From an uncultured Actinomycetes bacterium (lineage in GTDB: Bacteria > Actinomycetota > Coriobacteriia > Coriobacteriales > RUG844): DNA of 6,070 nucleotides. The notes under the pieces were generated by a model. The model was given only the letters and a program-made list of their open reading frames with translations. It had not been told where the DNA came from and ran no database searches. Location of the stretch: the NCBI GenBank assembly GCA_900313875.1, contig OMSY01000138.1:1-6070 (forward strand), written 5' to 3'. The position numbers and the translations under genes are program-made. Below are positions 6,055-6,070 of the stretch, one piece after another (within the stretch, counting starts at the first letter, position 1; every line of letters begins with the position of its first letter).

Positions 6055-6070
6055 CATGGTACCGTAGTGC

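Noticed and set aside
5902..6057. In-frame N-terminal extension of nifJ from an upstream ATG
   Set aside because: The added 52 residues do not resemble PFOR proteins, whereas the ATG at 5901 has a good ribosome site and puts Thr31, Glu64 and Arg114 at the positions known for the family.

Overview
The window is GC-rich (judged by eye, not computed) and holds three complete genes and the first codons of a fourth. A full-length NifJ-type pyruvate:ferredoxin oxidoreductase points to an anaerobic or oxygen-limited bacterium. The high GC and the style of the proteins fit an anaerobic actinomycete such as a member of the Coriobacteriia (Olsenella/Atopobium/Collinsella type). This placement is an inference from general family knowledge, not from a marker gene.

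Layout from left to right. Positions 1-86 (minus strand) are the start of a small-residue-rich, Gly/Asp/Asn-rich reading frame that leaves the window; it has a perfect AGGAGG ribosome site and is not recognised. Positions 87-269 are a gap with a long interrupted stem-loop just after the malY stop and a possible promoter for the edge gene. Positions 270-1481 (minus) are a MalY/PatB-type PLP enzyme (probable C-S lyase or aminotransferase). Positions 1482-1672 are a divergent control region. Positions 1673-2236 (plus) are ogt, a DNA alkyl-repair protein. Positions 2237-2358 are a convergent region with an 11-bp-stem terminator and a second perfect hairpin that includes the nifJ stop codon. Positions 2359-5901 (minus) are nifJ. 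Positions 5902-6070 are its upstream leader, with several short inverted repeats, two of which are mutually exclusive.

The genes do not form an evident pathway. nifJ links pyruvate breakdown to acetyl-CoA and reduced ferredoxin. The MalY-like enzyme belongs to sulfur amino acid metabolism. Ogt repairs O6-alkylguanine. Each appears to be its own transcription unit: malY and ogt are divergent, ogt and nifJ are convergent, and structured gaps separate malY from the edge gene. I see no mobile element, CRISPR array, tRNA or rRNA, and no evidence of a new multi-gene system. The points most worth a second look are the edge gene and the RNA structures around malY and nifJ.
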